Positions 1-6,666 of a stretch of DNA of 13,882 nucleotides are shown in pieces. The first letter of the stretch is position 1, and every line of letters begins with the position of its first letter. The stretch covers positions 1-13,882 of the forward strand of contig CASDHD010000023.1 of NCBI GenBank assembly GCA_949280095.1. Direction: 5' to 3'. The notes under the pieces were generated by a model. The model was not told the DNA's origin. It made no database searches and was given only the letters and a program-made list of their open reading frames with translations. The DNA comes from an uncultured Bacilli bacterium (GTDB lineage Bacteria; Bacillota_I; Bacilli_A; RF39; UBA660). Position numbers and translations under genes: made by a program.

Positions 1-668
1 AATATGGAAGTAGTGAAAGTGTAAGAATCAACAACAATAGTGCTTATATCACAGGATATGCAGCAAAGAATGAACCAACAACAGGATTTACAAATACAAA
101 TATAGCAGGAAATGTCTATGAAAGTACCTCTTTAGGAGCAGATGGAACTTACACAGTAAATTACAAAAATCCATTAAGTCAAGTAGCCTCAACTAATGGA
201 AATTATACAGGAATTTATGATATGAGTGGAGGATCTTGGGAGTATATGATGAGTGTTATGCTAGATTCTAGTAATAGTGCGCCACTATCTGGTTATAATG
301 CAACCTATCATTCAGGGTTTAATGGGGCTTATGGAGCAGGAGGGTCTTTCACAGGTGGAATAGATTATCCAAGAGAAAGATATTATGATGTTTATATCTA
401 TAGTACAAGTCAATCCACATTTAATATAAGAATATTAGGAGATGGAACTGCTGAATTTGGACCATTTGCAAATGCTATCTATGGAAGTCAAACAAGACAA
501 GTAGGATCATGGTATGGGGACGAAGGCTGGTTCGTCAACTCTACGGCTCCGTGGTTCCATCGTGGTTGCATTTCCTCCTTTGGGCTTGGCGCTGGTGTCT
601 TTGACTTCGATCTTGCTCATGGTCACGCGCATACAGGCAATGGCTTCCGTGTCGTTCTTGCTATATAA
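1..668 (+). CDS. 3' part of a surface/secreted FGE-like (C-type-lectin fold) protein, probable DGR target protein
   Basis: The reading frame is open from base 3 with no stop, so the gene begins upstream; the first in-frame ATG (222) is internal to the domain and not a credible start. The upstream part is rich in Asn, Thr, Ser and Gly, as in exported proteins. Around 195-245 it reads NGNYTGIYDMSGGSWEY, close to the N-x-x-G-x-x-D-M-x-G-x-x-W-E signature of formylglycine-generating-enzyme (FGE-sulfatase) folds, which many DGR target proteins use as a scaffold for a variable ligand-binding surface. The C-terminus follows the pattern APWF-x-RG...AGVF-x-F...GFRVVLA, typical of variable lectin-like ends. 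Codons from ~510 on differ strongly from the rest of the gene. Seen: frame, motif, composition. Inferred: surface display and target role. The full length, signal peptide and any pilin-like N-terminus are outside the window. An ordinary FGE-like protein without diversification remains possible. Confidence 0.8.
   Translation, partial: YGSSESVRINNNSAYITGYAAKNEPTTGFTNTNIAGNVYESTSLGADGTYTVNYKNPLSQVASTNGNYTGIYDMSGGSWEYMMSVMLDSSNSAPLSGYNATYHSGFNGAYGAGGSFTGGIDYPRERYYDVYIYSTSQSTFNIRILGDGTAEFGPFANAIYGSQTRQVGSWYGDEGWFVNSTAPWFHRGCISSFGLGAGVFDFDLAHGHAHTGNGFRVVLAI
510..665 (+). other. Candidate DGR variable region (VR) at the 3' end of the target gene
   Basis: By hand count about 12% of bases in 510-662 are A, against roughly a third just upstream, and GC is about 54% in 531-660 in a window near one-third GC. 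Forty-one of 51 codons end in T or C and 18 end in C, unlike neighbouring genes. This is what adenine-specific mutagenic homing leaves when AAY (Asn) codons of a template are rewritten. Candidate variable codons are cat 558, tgc 567 to ttt 579, ctt 585, gac 603, gat 609, ctt 612, gct 615, cat 618, cac 624, cat 630 and ggc 636. They alternate with apparently fixed codons for APWF, RG, AGVF and GFRVVL. The fixed stretch 642-662 would be the initiation-of-mutagenic-homing (IMH) end. The 5' boundary is approximate. No template repeat was found in the window. Confidence 0.7.
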
Positions 669-688
669 GGAATAAAAGAATTAAAGCT

Positions 689-722
689 AAAAGTCCATTT
701 CATAAAAAATGAACTTTTTTCA
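689..722 (+). terminator. Hairpin after the DGR-type gene (terminator and/or VR-associated hairpin)
   Basis: Arms 689-699 and 708-718 pair over 11 positions with one C/A mismatch, with an 8-nt loop, and run into a T-rich tract. It lies 20 nt after the stop codon. It can act as an intrinsic terminator. DGR targets also often carry a hairpin or cruciform just downstream of the VR, so a double role is possible. Confidence 0.6.
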
Positions 723-723
723 T

Positions 724-752
724 TTTACTAACTCCTAGTGCCATGATATAAT
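724..752 (+). promoter_or_regulatory. SigA-type promoter of the redox operon (extended -10)
   Basis: TTTACT (724-729), a 17-nt spacer, and TATAAT (747-752) preceded by TGA, giving an extended -10 TGnTATAAT. Transcription would start near 759. That makes the ATG at 762 almost leaderless and supports the ATG at 780 as the real start of the next gene. Confidence 0.65.
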
Positions 753-779
753 ATTTTTATAATGAAGAGAGGGTTAGAC

Positions 780-2312
780 ATGGATAGAGAATATGATTGT
801 ATAGTAATTGGTGCAGGAAATGGTGGTCTTGTTGCAGCTCTAGATCTTGTAAAAAGAGGACGTAAAGTTTTGGTATTAGAAAAAAATAAGAAACCAGGAG
901 GCGTGGCTACTAGTTTTGTAAGAGGAAGATTTGAGTTCGAAGCTTCTTTACATGCTTTATGTGACTATGGAACGGAAGCAAGTCCAGGAGAAGTTTATAA
1001 ATTGTTTGAAAAATTAGGAGTACTTGATAAAATGGATTTTGTTACTGTTCCTGAGGCTTTTCATGTTTATTCTATGAATGAAAATGTCCATTATAAACTT
1101 CCTTTTGGTATTGTTGAATTTATAGAGCAAATGGAAGAATATGTTCATGGTAGTTATGACTCATTAAAGAAGTTTTTTTTCTTAGCAGAAGAATGTAAGG
1201 AGGCGCTTTTTTACATTGAAGAGAATAAGGATTATATTGATGCAAATTATGTTAAGAAAAACTTTCCTGATTTTTTAAAAGTGTCTTCCCATACTGTGGA
1301 TAAAGTTTTAGATTCATTAAAAATGCCAAAGAAGGCTCAGAATATCCTTACGACGTATTGGTCTTATTTAGGAAGTCCTGCTTCTAAATTAAGTTTTGTT
1401 CATTATGCTTCTATGTTTTTTTCTTATATTGCAAAAGGTGCACAAATTCCTTATAAAAAAAGTCATCAAATTAGTTTAGTTTTAGCAGAAGAAATAGAAA
1501 AATTGGGAGGAAAAATTAAATATTTTTCTTCTGTAAAAGAAATACTTTTTAAAGATAAAAAAATAGCAGGAGTTCTTCTTCATAACGGTGAGATATATGA
1601 GGCGAAACACATTATCTCAAATGTTTCCCCTAATTCAATTTATGGTAGGATGTTACCGCAACCTATTGTTCCAAAGGAGGCTATACAACTAACTAATTCT
1701 AGGATTCTTGGAGCTCGTGGATTTTCTATTTATTTAGGTTTAAACCAAAGTGCTAAGGATTTAGGTCTTGATGATTATAGTTATTTTATTTATGAAAATT
1801 TAGATAGTGATAAGGAGTACCAAAATCAAAGTTCTATCAAAAACAGTAGTAGCGTAGTGTATGTACTCAATAATGCTATACCTTCTGCTTCTCCTAAAGG
1901 AACAACGATTGTGGAGTTTAAAAGTTTGTTTATGGGAGATGTATTTTCTAAATCTATTACAGAAAAGAATTACTTTGATATGAAGAGTAAGATAGCAGAA
2001 AATATGATTGATGCTTTTGAGCGTACTACTGGTATTGTGATAAAGCCTTATATTGAAGAGATTGAAATAGCTACCCCTGTTACTTATGCGCGATACGGCG
2101 GATATCCAGATGGTGTTATATATGGTTATAAAGCAACAGGGATGGATAATTTACTTCCAAGAATGGTTGGAATGGATCATGAAAATTTTATTCCTAATTT
2201 AAGATTTTGTGGAGGTTTTGGAGTAAAGATGTCAGGATATCATGCATCGTATTTGTCAGGAGATTTAGCAGCACGTTTAACGTTAAAGGATATGAAAGGG
2301 GAGGAAGAATAG
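780..2312 (+). CDS. FAD-dependent oxidoreductase, CrtI/phytoene-desaturase/retinol-saturase-like
   Basis: The N-terminus has a Rossmann FAD-binding fold: G11-A-G13-N-G-G16, then E34 closing the second strand and PGG at 39-41. The C-terminus (RFCGGFGVKMSGYHASYLSGDLAA) is the second FAD-contacting segment of the COG1233 family (phytoene desaturases, carotenoid isomerases, retinol saturases). The length of 510 residues is normal for that family. Start 780 is preferred over the in-frame ATG 762 because GAGAGG (767-772) is a fair SD for it and the promoter lies immediately upstream. One base separates it from the next gene, an NAD(P)H-type reductase with an iron-sulfur domain, which suggests the pair form one redox system. 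No carotenoid gene (crtB, crtE) is present, so carotenoid chemistry should not be assumed; the substrate could be another isoprenoid or lipid double bond. Confidence 0.85.
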   Translation: MDREYDCIVIGAGNGGLVAALDLVKRGRKVLVLEKNKKPGGVATSFVRGRFEFEASLHALCDYGTEASPGEVYKLFEKLGVLDKMDFVTVPEAFHVYSMNENVHYKLPFGIVEFIEQMEEYVHGSYDSLKKFFFLAEECKEALFYIEENKDYIDANYVKKNFPDFLKVSSHTVDKVLDSLKMPKKAQNILTTYWSYLGSPASKLSFVHYASMFFSYIAKGAQIPYKKSHQISLVLAEEIEKLGGKIKYFSSVKEILFKDKKIAGVLLHNGEIYEAKHIISNVSPNSIYGRMLPQPIVPKEAIQLTNSRILGARGFSIYLGLNQSAKDLGLDDYSYFIYENLDSDKEYQNQSSIKNSSSVVYVLNNAIPSASPKGTTIVEFKSLFMGDVFSKSITEKNYFDMKSKIAENMIDAFERTTGIVIKPYIEEIEIATPVTYARYGGYPDGVIYGYKATGMDNLLPRMVGMDHENFIPNLRFCGGFGVKMSGYHASYLSGDLAARLTLKDMKGEEE

Positions 2313-2313
2313 T

Positions 2314-3477
2314 ATGGAACTTAATTTAAAAGGAATAGGGGAAAAAGATGGCCAAGCTTTAAAAAATATGAGTAAAGAAAGGGAAAAAGTTATTCATAAT
2401 TCTTCTACAACTCCAATTAATGTAAAGTTTGCAGCTAATGAAGTAGCAGATGCATTACATCCAACAGTACAGCATGTAAAAGTTGTCGATATCATAGAAG
2501 AGGGCCAGGATACAAAGACTTTTGTTTTAGTTCCTAATGTGGATGTTGGTACGAAAAAACTTGCTTATTTTCGGCCAGGCCAATACATAAGTATAAGGGT
2601 TGAAATAGAAGATGGCATTTATAATCGTCCTTATACAATTAGTTGTAGCCCCAAAAATGCTAACGATAATATTTATACAATTACGATTAAAAGAAGACCT
2701 AGAGGAATTGTTTCCAATTATTTTTTAGATGAAGTAAAAATGGATGATAAATTCGCCATTAGTGCTCCAACAGGAAATTTTTATTACGAACCTATTCGAG
2801 ATGCTAAAAATGTAATTGCTATAGCGGGAGGAAGTGGAATTACACCTTTTATTTCTATGGCAGAGGCGATTGTAGATGGAATTCTTGATTTCAAAATGAC
2901 TATATTATATGGTGCAAGATCTGAAAATGATTTTCTTTTTAAAAAGAGATTAGATGAACTTGCTAAAAAAAGTAATTTGCTTCAAGTAAAATATATTTTA
3001 AGTGAAGAGGTTAATCCTAATTATGAAACTGGTTTTATTACGAAAGAAATGATTGAAAAATATATGGTGAATGAAAATTCCTTTTTCGTATGTGGTCCTA
3101 CGCCGCTGTATGAAGCAATGAATGAGATATTAAAAGAGTTTAGTATACCAAATAAATACATTCGTCATGATGCTTTATTTGGTAGAGTTGATTTGAGAGG
3201 AAATGATTTATACAATTTAACCGTTCTTACAAAAGGTGAGGAAATCCATATTCCTTGTAGGGCGAGAGAAACTATTTTATATGCAATGGAAAAAGGGGGT
3301 ATTGAAACAACGAGTAGATGTCATGTTGGAGAATGTGGTTTTTGTAGAAGTAAGCTTATTAGTGGAAAAGTAAAAATATTTGATGATGATATATGTGCTG
3401 CTGATAGTGAATTTGCCTATATTCATCCTTGTGCTGCTTTTCCTGAGAGTGATGTTGTGATTGAATTGCCTTTTTAA
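2314..3477 (+). CDS. FNR-family NAD(P)H reductase with C-terminal plant-type [2Fe-2S] ferredoxin domain
   Basis: Three modules follow a ~50-residue N-terminal extension. The FAD-binding barrel carries RPYTIS at 105-110 (flavin-binding RxYS/T) within ~50-155. The NAD(P)-binding lobe has GGSGITP at 172-178 and CGP at 260-262. The C-terminal ferredoxin domain (~300-387) has Cys336, Cys341, Cys344 and Cys373 (CX4CX2CX28C), the normal plant-type [2Fe-2S] ligand pattern. The arrangement resembles reductase subunits of oxygenases and NADH-dependent electron-transfer proteins. The SD GGGGAGG (2298-2304) ends in the last codons of the upstream gene. Inferred role: pass electrons from NAD(P)H to the partner flavoprotein. 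The final acceptor is not determined by the sequence. Confidence 0.87.
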   Translation: MELNLKGIGEKDGQALKNMSKEREKVIHNSSTTPINVKFAANEVADALHPTVQHVKVVDIIEEGQDTKTFVLVPNVDVGTKKLAYFRPGQYISIRVEIEDGIYNRPYTISCSPKNANDNIYTITIKRRPRGIVSNYFLDEVKMDDKFAISAPTGNFYYEPIRDAKNVIAIAGGSGITPFISMAEAIVDGILDFKMTILYGARSENDFLFKKRLDELAKKSNLLQVKYILSEEVNPNYETGFITKEMIEKYMVNENSFFVCGPTPLYEAMNEILKEFSIPNKYIRHDALFGRVDLRGNDLYNLTVLTKGEEIHIPCRARETILYAMEKGGIETTSRCHVGECGFCRSKLISGKVKIFDDDICAADSEFAYIHPCAAFPESDVVIELPF

Positions 3478-3493
3478 AATTTTAAATTTTTGC

Positions 3494-3531
3494 AAAAAAA
3501 TATACGATTTTTAAAAATCGTATATTTTTTT
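3494..3531. terminator. Bidirectional intrinsic terminator between the redox operon and rpsD
   Basis: A perfect 38-base palindrome: seven A, TATACGATTTTT, its reverse complement, then seven T. It ends 5 bases before the rpsD stop codon on the other strand. On either strand it forms a hairpin followed by a U tract, so it can terminate both convergent transcripts. Confidence 0.85.
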
Positions 3532-3536
3532 CATGC

Positions 3537-4139
3537 TTATCTATTGTAAAATTCAACGATAAGACTTTCATTGATTTCACTATTTAATTCGCTTCTGTCA
3601 GGAAGTCTTACATAACTACCAGACATTTTCTTTGCATCGAAAGTAACGAATGCTGGACATTTTACATTTAATTCAAGTGAATCCTTAATTGCTTTGTGGT
3701 CTAAAGAATTTTCTTTAACACTAATTGTATCTCCTGGTTTTACTTGGTAAGATGGAATATTTACTTTTTTACCATTTACTAAAATATGTCCATGATTTAC
3801 GATTTGTCTTGCACCACGTCTAGTTCTTGCAAGTCCCATACGATAAACTAAATTATCAAGACGACTTTCTAAAAGTTTTAGTAAGTTTTCACCAGCTACA
3901 CCTTTCATACGGCTTGCACGGTCAAAAGTTTTTCTAAATTGTTTTTCAGTTAGACCATACATTAAACGTACTTTTTGTTTTTCTTGTAATTGGACACCAT
4001 ATTCACTTACTTTTTTTCTACGGTCAGCTCCATGTGCACCAGGTGCATAAGGACGACGAGCAAGTTCACGCCCATTTTCTAAAAGAGAAAAATTAAGTCT
4101 TCTTGCTTTTTTATAAGCAGGTCCTGTGTATCTTGCCAT
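3537..4139 (-). CDS. rpsD: Small ribosomal subunit protein uS4
   Basis: 200 residues, the usual size. It opens MARYTGPAYKKARR and contains RPYAPGAHG (29-37) typical of bacterial S4. The S4 RNA-binding domain spans about 91-155 (ESRLDNLVYRMGLARTR, then VNHGHILVNGKKVNIPSY). The protein nucleates assembly of the 30S body by binding 16S rRNA. The N-terminal segment lacks a four-Cys zinc knuckle, so this is the zinc-free (C-minus) form. The SD AAAGGAGT lies at 4148-4155. It is monocistronic here, with its own promoter and a long leader, as in Bacillus where rpsD stands alone. Confidence 0.98.
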   Translation of the reverse strand: MARYTGPAYKKARRLNFSLLENGRELARRPYAPGAHGADRRKKVSEYGVQLQEKQKVRLMYGLTEKQFRKTFDRASRMKGVAGENLLKLLESRLDNLVYRMGLARTRRGARQIVNHGHILVNGKKVNIPSYQVKPGDTISVKENSLDHKAIKDSLELNVKCPAFVTFDAKKMSGSYVRLPDRSELNSEINESLIVEFYNR

Positions 4140-4294
4140 ATTTTTGTACTCCTTTCTTTATTTTTGCTATAAGTTATGAAATAGAAAATATTAGGGAGTT
4201 TATATTAATCATTTCTCAAAAAGGCAGTCTTTGATACTTTGAAATTTTTATAAACACGTTAATACTTTACAATTTCGCTGCCAACTCATTGCAC
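4140..4294 (-). promoter_or_regulatory. rpsD 5' leader with candidate autoregulatory structure
   Basis: From the predicted start near 4294 to the ATG there are ~155 nt, long for a single-gene mRNA. Within it GGCAG (4278-4282) pairs with CTGCC (4223-4227), and inside that GAAATT (4271-4276) pairs with AATTTC (4241-4246). The closing CTGCC is followed by UUUUU on the rpsD strand. Firmicutes rpsD is known to be repressed by S4 binding its own leader. Whether this fold corresponds to that known leader is inference. Confidence 0.45.
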
Positions 4295-4300
4295 TTTTTA

Positions 4301-4328
4301 ATTATACACTATATTTTTATTATGTCAA
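4301..4328 (-). promoter_or_regulatory. SigA promoter of rpsD
   Basis: On the minus strand TTGACA (4323-4328) and TATAAT (4301-4306) are both perfect consensus hexamers, with a 16-nt spacer and TG directly before the -10. This fits a highly expressed ribosomal protein gene. Confidence 0.85.
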
Positions 4329-4370
4329 ATACCAAAATATGTTTCTTTTTTTGAAATTAAATGAAAAATA

Positions 4371-4387
4371 AGTAGACTTTTTCTACT
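4371..4387 (+). promoter_or_regulatory. Small inverted repeat in the promoter region of the orphan gene
   Basis: AGTAGA (4371-4376) and TCTACT (4382-4387) form a perfect 6-bp stem with a 5-nt loop. Directly downstream lies an AT-only stretch (4388-4402) with several weak -10-like boxes. It could be an operator at the promoter of the following gene, but no clear -35/-10 pair can be assigned. Confidence 0.25.
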
Positions 4388-4432
4388 ATATATATTATAT
4401 TAGGAAAGCGCGAAAAAAAGGAGTTGATTATT

Positions 4433-4897
4433 ATGAACGCAGAAACACAAATATTTCAAGGGGGATATGATTGTCATAAAGATAGTAGTTTATATAGAAG
4501 ATTAGAAATGGAATCAAAAAGAAAAGAGCACAAGTTCAATTTATTACTAAAGAATTTATTGTACGCTAGAGTATTATTTCGTCTTACTGCTATTGATTCT
4601 CCTATATTTGCTGAAATGGATGCTATTTTAAAGAGTGAATTATCTGTAACAGAAAAAATTAAGGATATGAAAAGTTATTTATTTTTTAGTGAAACTGCTA
4701 TTTATAAAGAAGTTATGTGCATTATAGAAAATTATTTTTCTTTACGTTTCTACTTTGTTACAAATCCAGAACTAGAAAAATATTTAATGGAAACAGGTAT
4801 GAATAACGGAAACTTACTTACTGAAATGAAACTTTGTATGACTTATCTTGAACAAGAAGAAACAGAAACAGATACTCGTAAAAGAGTGGTTTGTTAA
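4433..4897 (+). CDS. Uncharacterised small helical protein
   Basis: Not recognised as a named family. The start is the ATG at 4433, 9 nt after AAAGGAG (4417-4423); the in-frame TTG at 4424 abuts the SD and is rejected. The 154 residues are soluble, with no signal peptide or membrane segment. The centre (~20-130) is rich in Leu, Lys, Glu and Phe and looks largely alpha-helical. The C-terminal tail is acidic then basic (EQEETETDTRKRVVC). It is divergent from rpsD and 30 bp upstream of cca on the same strand, so it may be cotranscribed with cca, dnaD and nth. No catalytic motif is visible. Confidence 0.75.
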   Translation: MNAETQIFQGGYDCHKDSSLYRRLEMESKRKEHKFNLLLKNLLYARVLFRLTAIDSPIFAEMDAILKSELSVTEKIKDMKSYLFFSETAIYKEVMCIIENYFSLRFYFVTNPELEKYLMETGMNNGNLLTEMKLCMTYLEQEETETDTRKRVVC

Positions 4898-4927
4898 GTT
4901 TCTTTTCTTTTGGAAAAATGATATACT

Positions 4928-6034
4928 ATGTTTGGTGAAGAAACTTTGAATAAAGTAGCATTAGAGATATTAGAAGTATTAGAATCGCATGGTTTTCAAG
5001 GATATATTGTTGGGGGCTATGTAAGGGATTTTTTAGTTGGAAAAGTAACAAATGATATTGATATTTGTACGAATGCAACTATGAAAGAACTATTAGAACT
5101 TTTTTCAGGAAAGGCTAATGAATATGGTTCTTTGAATATAAAACAAAATGAACTGAATATTGATATTACAACTTTTCGAAAAGAAGAAAATTATCAAATG
5201 CGAAAGCCTACTTCTATTTTTTATACGAATGATTTGAAAACGGATTTATTGCGTCGTGATTTTACAGTGAATGCCATTTGTATGGATAAGAATGGAAAGA
5301 TAATCGATGAATTAAATGGACTTGAAGATTTAAAAAATAAAACGATTCGAATGATTGGAAATGAAAAAGAAAAAATGTTGGAAGATCCCTTACGAATTAT
5401 AAGAGCTATTCGTTTTGCTACAGTTCTTGATTTTTCTTTGGCACCTTCTTTACAAGAGAAAATTAAGGAAAATAAGGCTCTTGTTAGAACATTAAGTAAT
5501 TATCGTATTAAAGAAGAAATTTCTAAAATACTTCTTTCTTCTCATTATAAGGAAGGGTTACAGTATTTAAGAAAGTTTCATTTATGTGAAGAATTAGGAC
5601 TACAATTTACGAATGTACAATATACCAATGATTTATGTGGTATGTGGGCACAAGTTGAAGTAAATAAAGAACTTCCCTTTACAAAAAATGAAAAAGAGAA
5701 TATAGTAAAGATACAGGAAATTCTTCGTTTAAAGATGATTTGTCCAGATGTTTTATATAAATATGGTTTATATTTGTCTTTAATTGCAGGTGAGATTTTA
5801 GGAATTTCCAAAGAGACTATTCACGAAATGTATCATAGTCTTCCTATTTATAATCGAAAAGATTTACAACTTTCTTATTCAGAGATTTGTGAAACTTTAG
5901 AATTTGTTCCTTCTAAAAAGGTAAAAGAAATAGAGAGTGAGTTAATTCATGAGGTTTTGACTCATCATATTTTAAATGAAAAGCAAGAGTTAAAAAAGTA
6001 TCTACTCACAAATAGAGCGAGGTGGAAAGAATGA
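4928..6034 (+). CDS. cca: CCA tRNA nucleotidyltransferase (class II)
   Basis: Adds or repairs the 3' CCA of tRNAs using CTP and ATP. The head domain shows GGYVRD (29-34) with the metal-binding D43-I-D45 (TNDIDICTNA). RRDFTVNA (109-116) is the motif that couples the head to neck templating. EDPLRIIRAIRF (152-163) is the neck signature. At 368 residues it is slightly shorter than many ~400-residue homologues, in the poorly conserved tail. The ATG at 4928 has only a weak upstream purine run, and TGATATACT directly before it looks like an extended -10. Hence the start is the least certain part; an in-frame TTG at residue 7 is the alternative. Its stop overlaps the dnaD start (ATGA). Confidence 0.95.
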   Translation: MFGEETLNKVALEILEVLESHGFQGYIVGGYVRDFLVGKVTNDIDICTNATMKELLELFSGKANEYGSLNIKQNELNIDITTFRKEENYQMRKPTSIFYTNDLKTDLLRRDFTVNAICMDKNGKIIDELNGLEDLKNKTIRMIGNEKEKMLEDPLRIIRAIRFATVLDFSLAPSLQEKIKENKALVRTLSNYRIKEEISKILLSSHYKEGLQYLRKFHLCEELGLQFTNVQYTNDLCGMWAQVEVNKELPFTKNEKENIVKIQEILRLKMICPDVLYKYGLYLSLIAGEILGISKETIHEMYHSLPIYNRKDLQLSYSEICETLEFVPSKKVKEIESELIHEVLTHHILNEKQELKKYLLTNRARWKE

Positions 6035-6666
6035 ATACAGTATTAAAAGAGCATCATTTAGTTTTGCCTACTTATTTAGTAATGATTGTTAAAAAGTTTG
6101 GTTTAAATTTTGATGATTTTATACTTCTAACATATTTTTGGAACTATAAAGAGGAAACTTTTGATGTAAATATTGTTACAAAAGTGCTAAAGTTAAAAGA
6201 AAATGAAATCTTAACTTCCTTTAACACGCTTTTGAGTAAGAATTTAATACGAATTAATACTATGAAAGACGGCAACGGAAAACGAGTAGAGGTGGTGGAT
6301 TTGGATCCACTTTATCAAGAAATCGATATGATGTTTCAAGAAGAAAAAAAAGAAGAGGAAAGTAAAGATGTTTATAGCATTTTTGAATCCGAATTTGGCA
6401 GACCTATTTCTTCAATGGAATATGAAATTATTCACGCATGGTTAGAGAAAGGATTTAGTGAAGAGTTAATTTTAGGTGCTTTAAAAGAGGCTGTTTATAA
6501 TGGGGTAAACAATTTAAGATATATTGACAAGATTTTGTATGATTGGCAAAAAAAAGGATATAAGAGTATGAAAGATGTAGAGAAAGTAAGTTTTAGTCGT
6601 AATAATAAAGTTGCAGAACCAAAAGAATTATTCGATTATAACTGGTTGGATGACAATGAAGGATAA
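6031..6666 (+). CDS. dnaD: Replication initiation/restart protein DnaD
   Basis: 211 residues with the two-domain DnaD layout. The N-terminal winged-helix region (about 1-95) starts LPTYLVMIVKKFGLNFDDF, like Bacillus DnaD. The C-terminal DnaB_2/DDBH2 helical domain (about 115-178) contains EIIHAWLEKGFSEELILGAL and ends in NLRYIDKILYDWQKKG, the conserved ssDNA/DnaA-contacting motif. A DnaD-type protein helps load the replicative helicase at oriC and at restart sites. The start ATG overlaps the cca stop as ATGA, and the SD GAGGTGG lies at 6018-6024, so translation is likely coupled. The dnaD-nth pairing is the Bacillus order. Confidence 0.93.
   Translation: MNTVLKEHHLVLPTYLVMIVKKFGLNFDDFILLTYFWNYKEETFDVNIVTKVLKLKENEILTSFNTLLSKNLIRINTMKDGNGKRVEVVDLDPLYQEIDMMFQEEKKEEESKDVYSIFESEFGRPISSMEYEIIHAWLEKGFSEELILGALKEAVYNGVNNLRYIDKILYDWQKKGYKSMKDVEKVSFSRNNKVAEPKELFDYNWLDDNEG

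Noticed and set aside
510..665. The GC-rich gene end as contamination, chimeric assembly or horizontally acquired DNA
   Set aside because: The reading frame is continuous across the break, the fixed residues fit the fold, and the change is mainly loss of A with pyrimidine-ending codons, which fits templated adenine mutagenesis better than foreign DNA.
222..668. A complete 148-residue gene starting at ATG 222
   Set aside because: The frame is open back to base 3 and the motif GNYTGIYDMSGG spans the ATG, so it is internal.
762..779. ATG 762 as start of the CrtI-like gene
   Set aside because: It is only a few bases after the predicted transcription start and has no SD; ATG 780 has GAGAGG upstream and begins directly before the FAD fold.
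3277..3495. Minus-strand 72-codon frame
   Set aside because: Antisense to the [2Fe-2S] domain and running into the terminator; no SD and no recognisable product.
5578..5811. Minus-strand 77-codon frame
   Set aside because: Shadow of cca with no SD.
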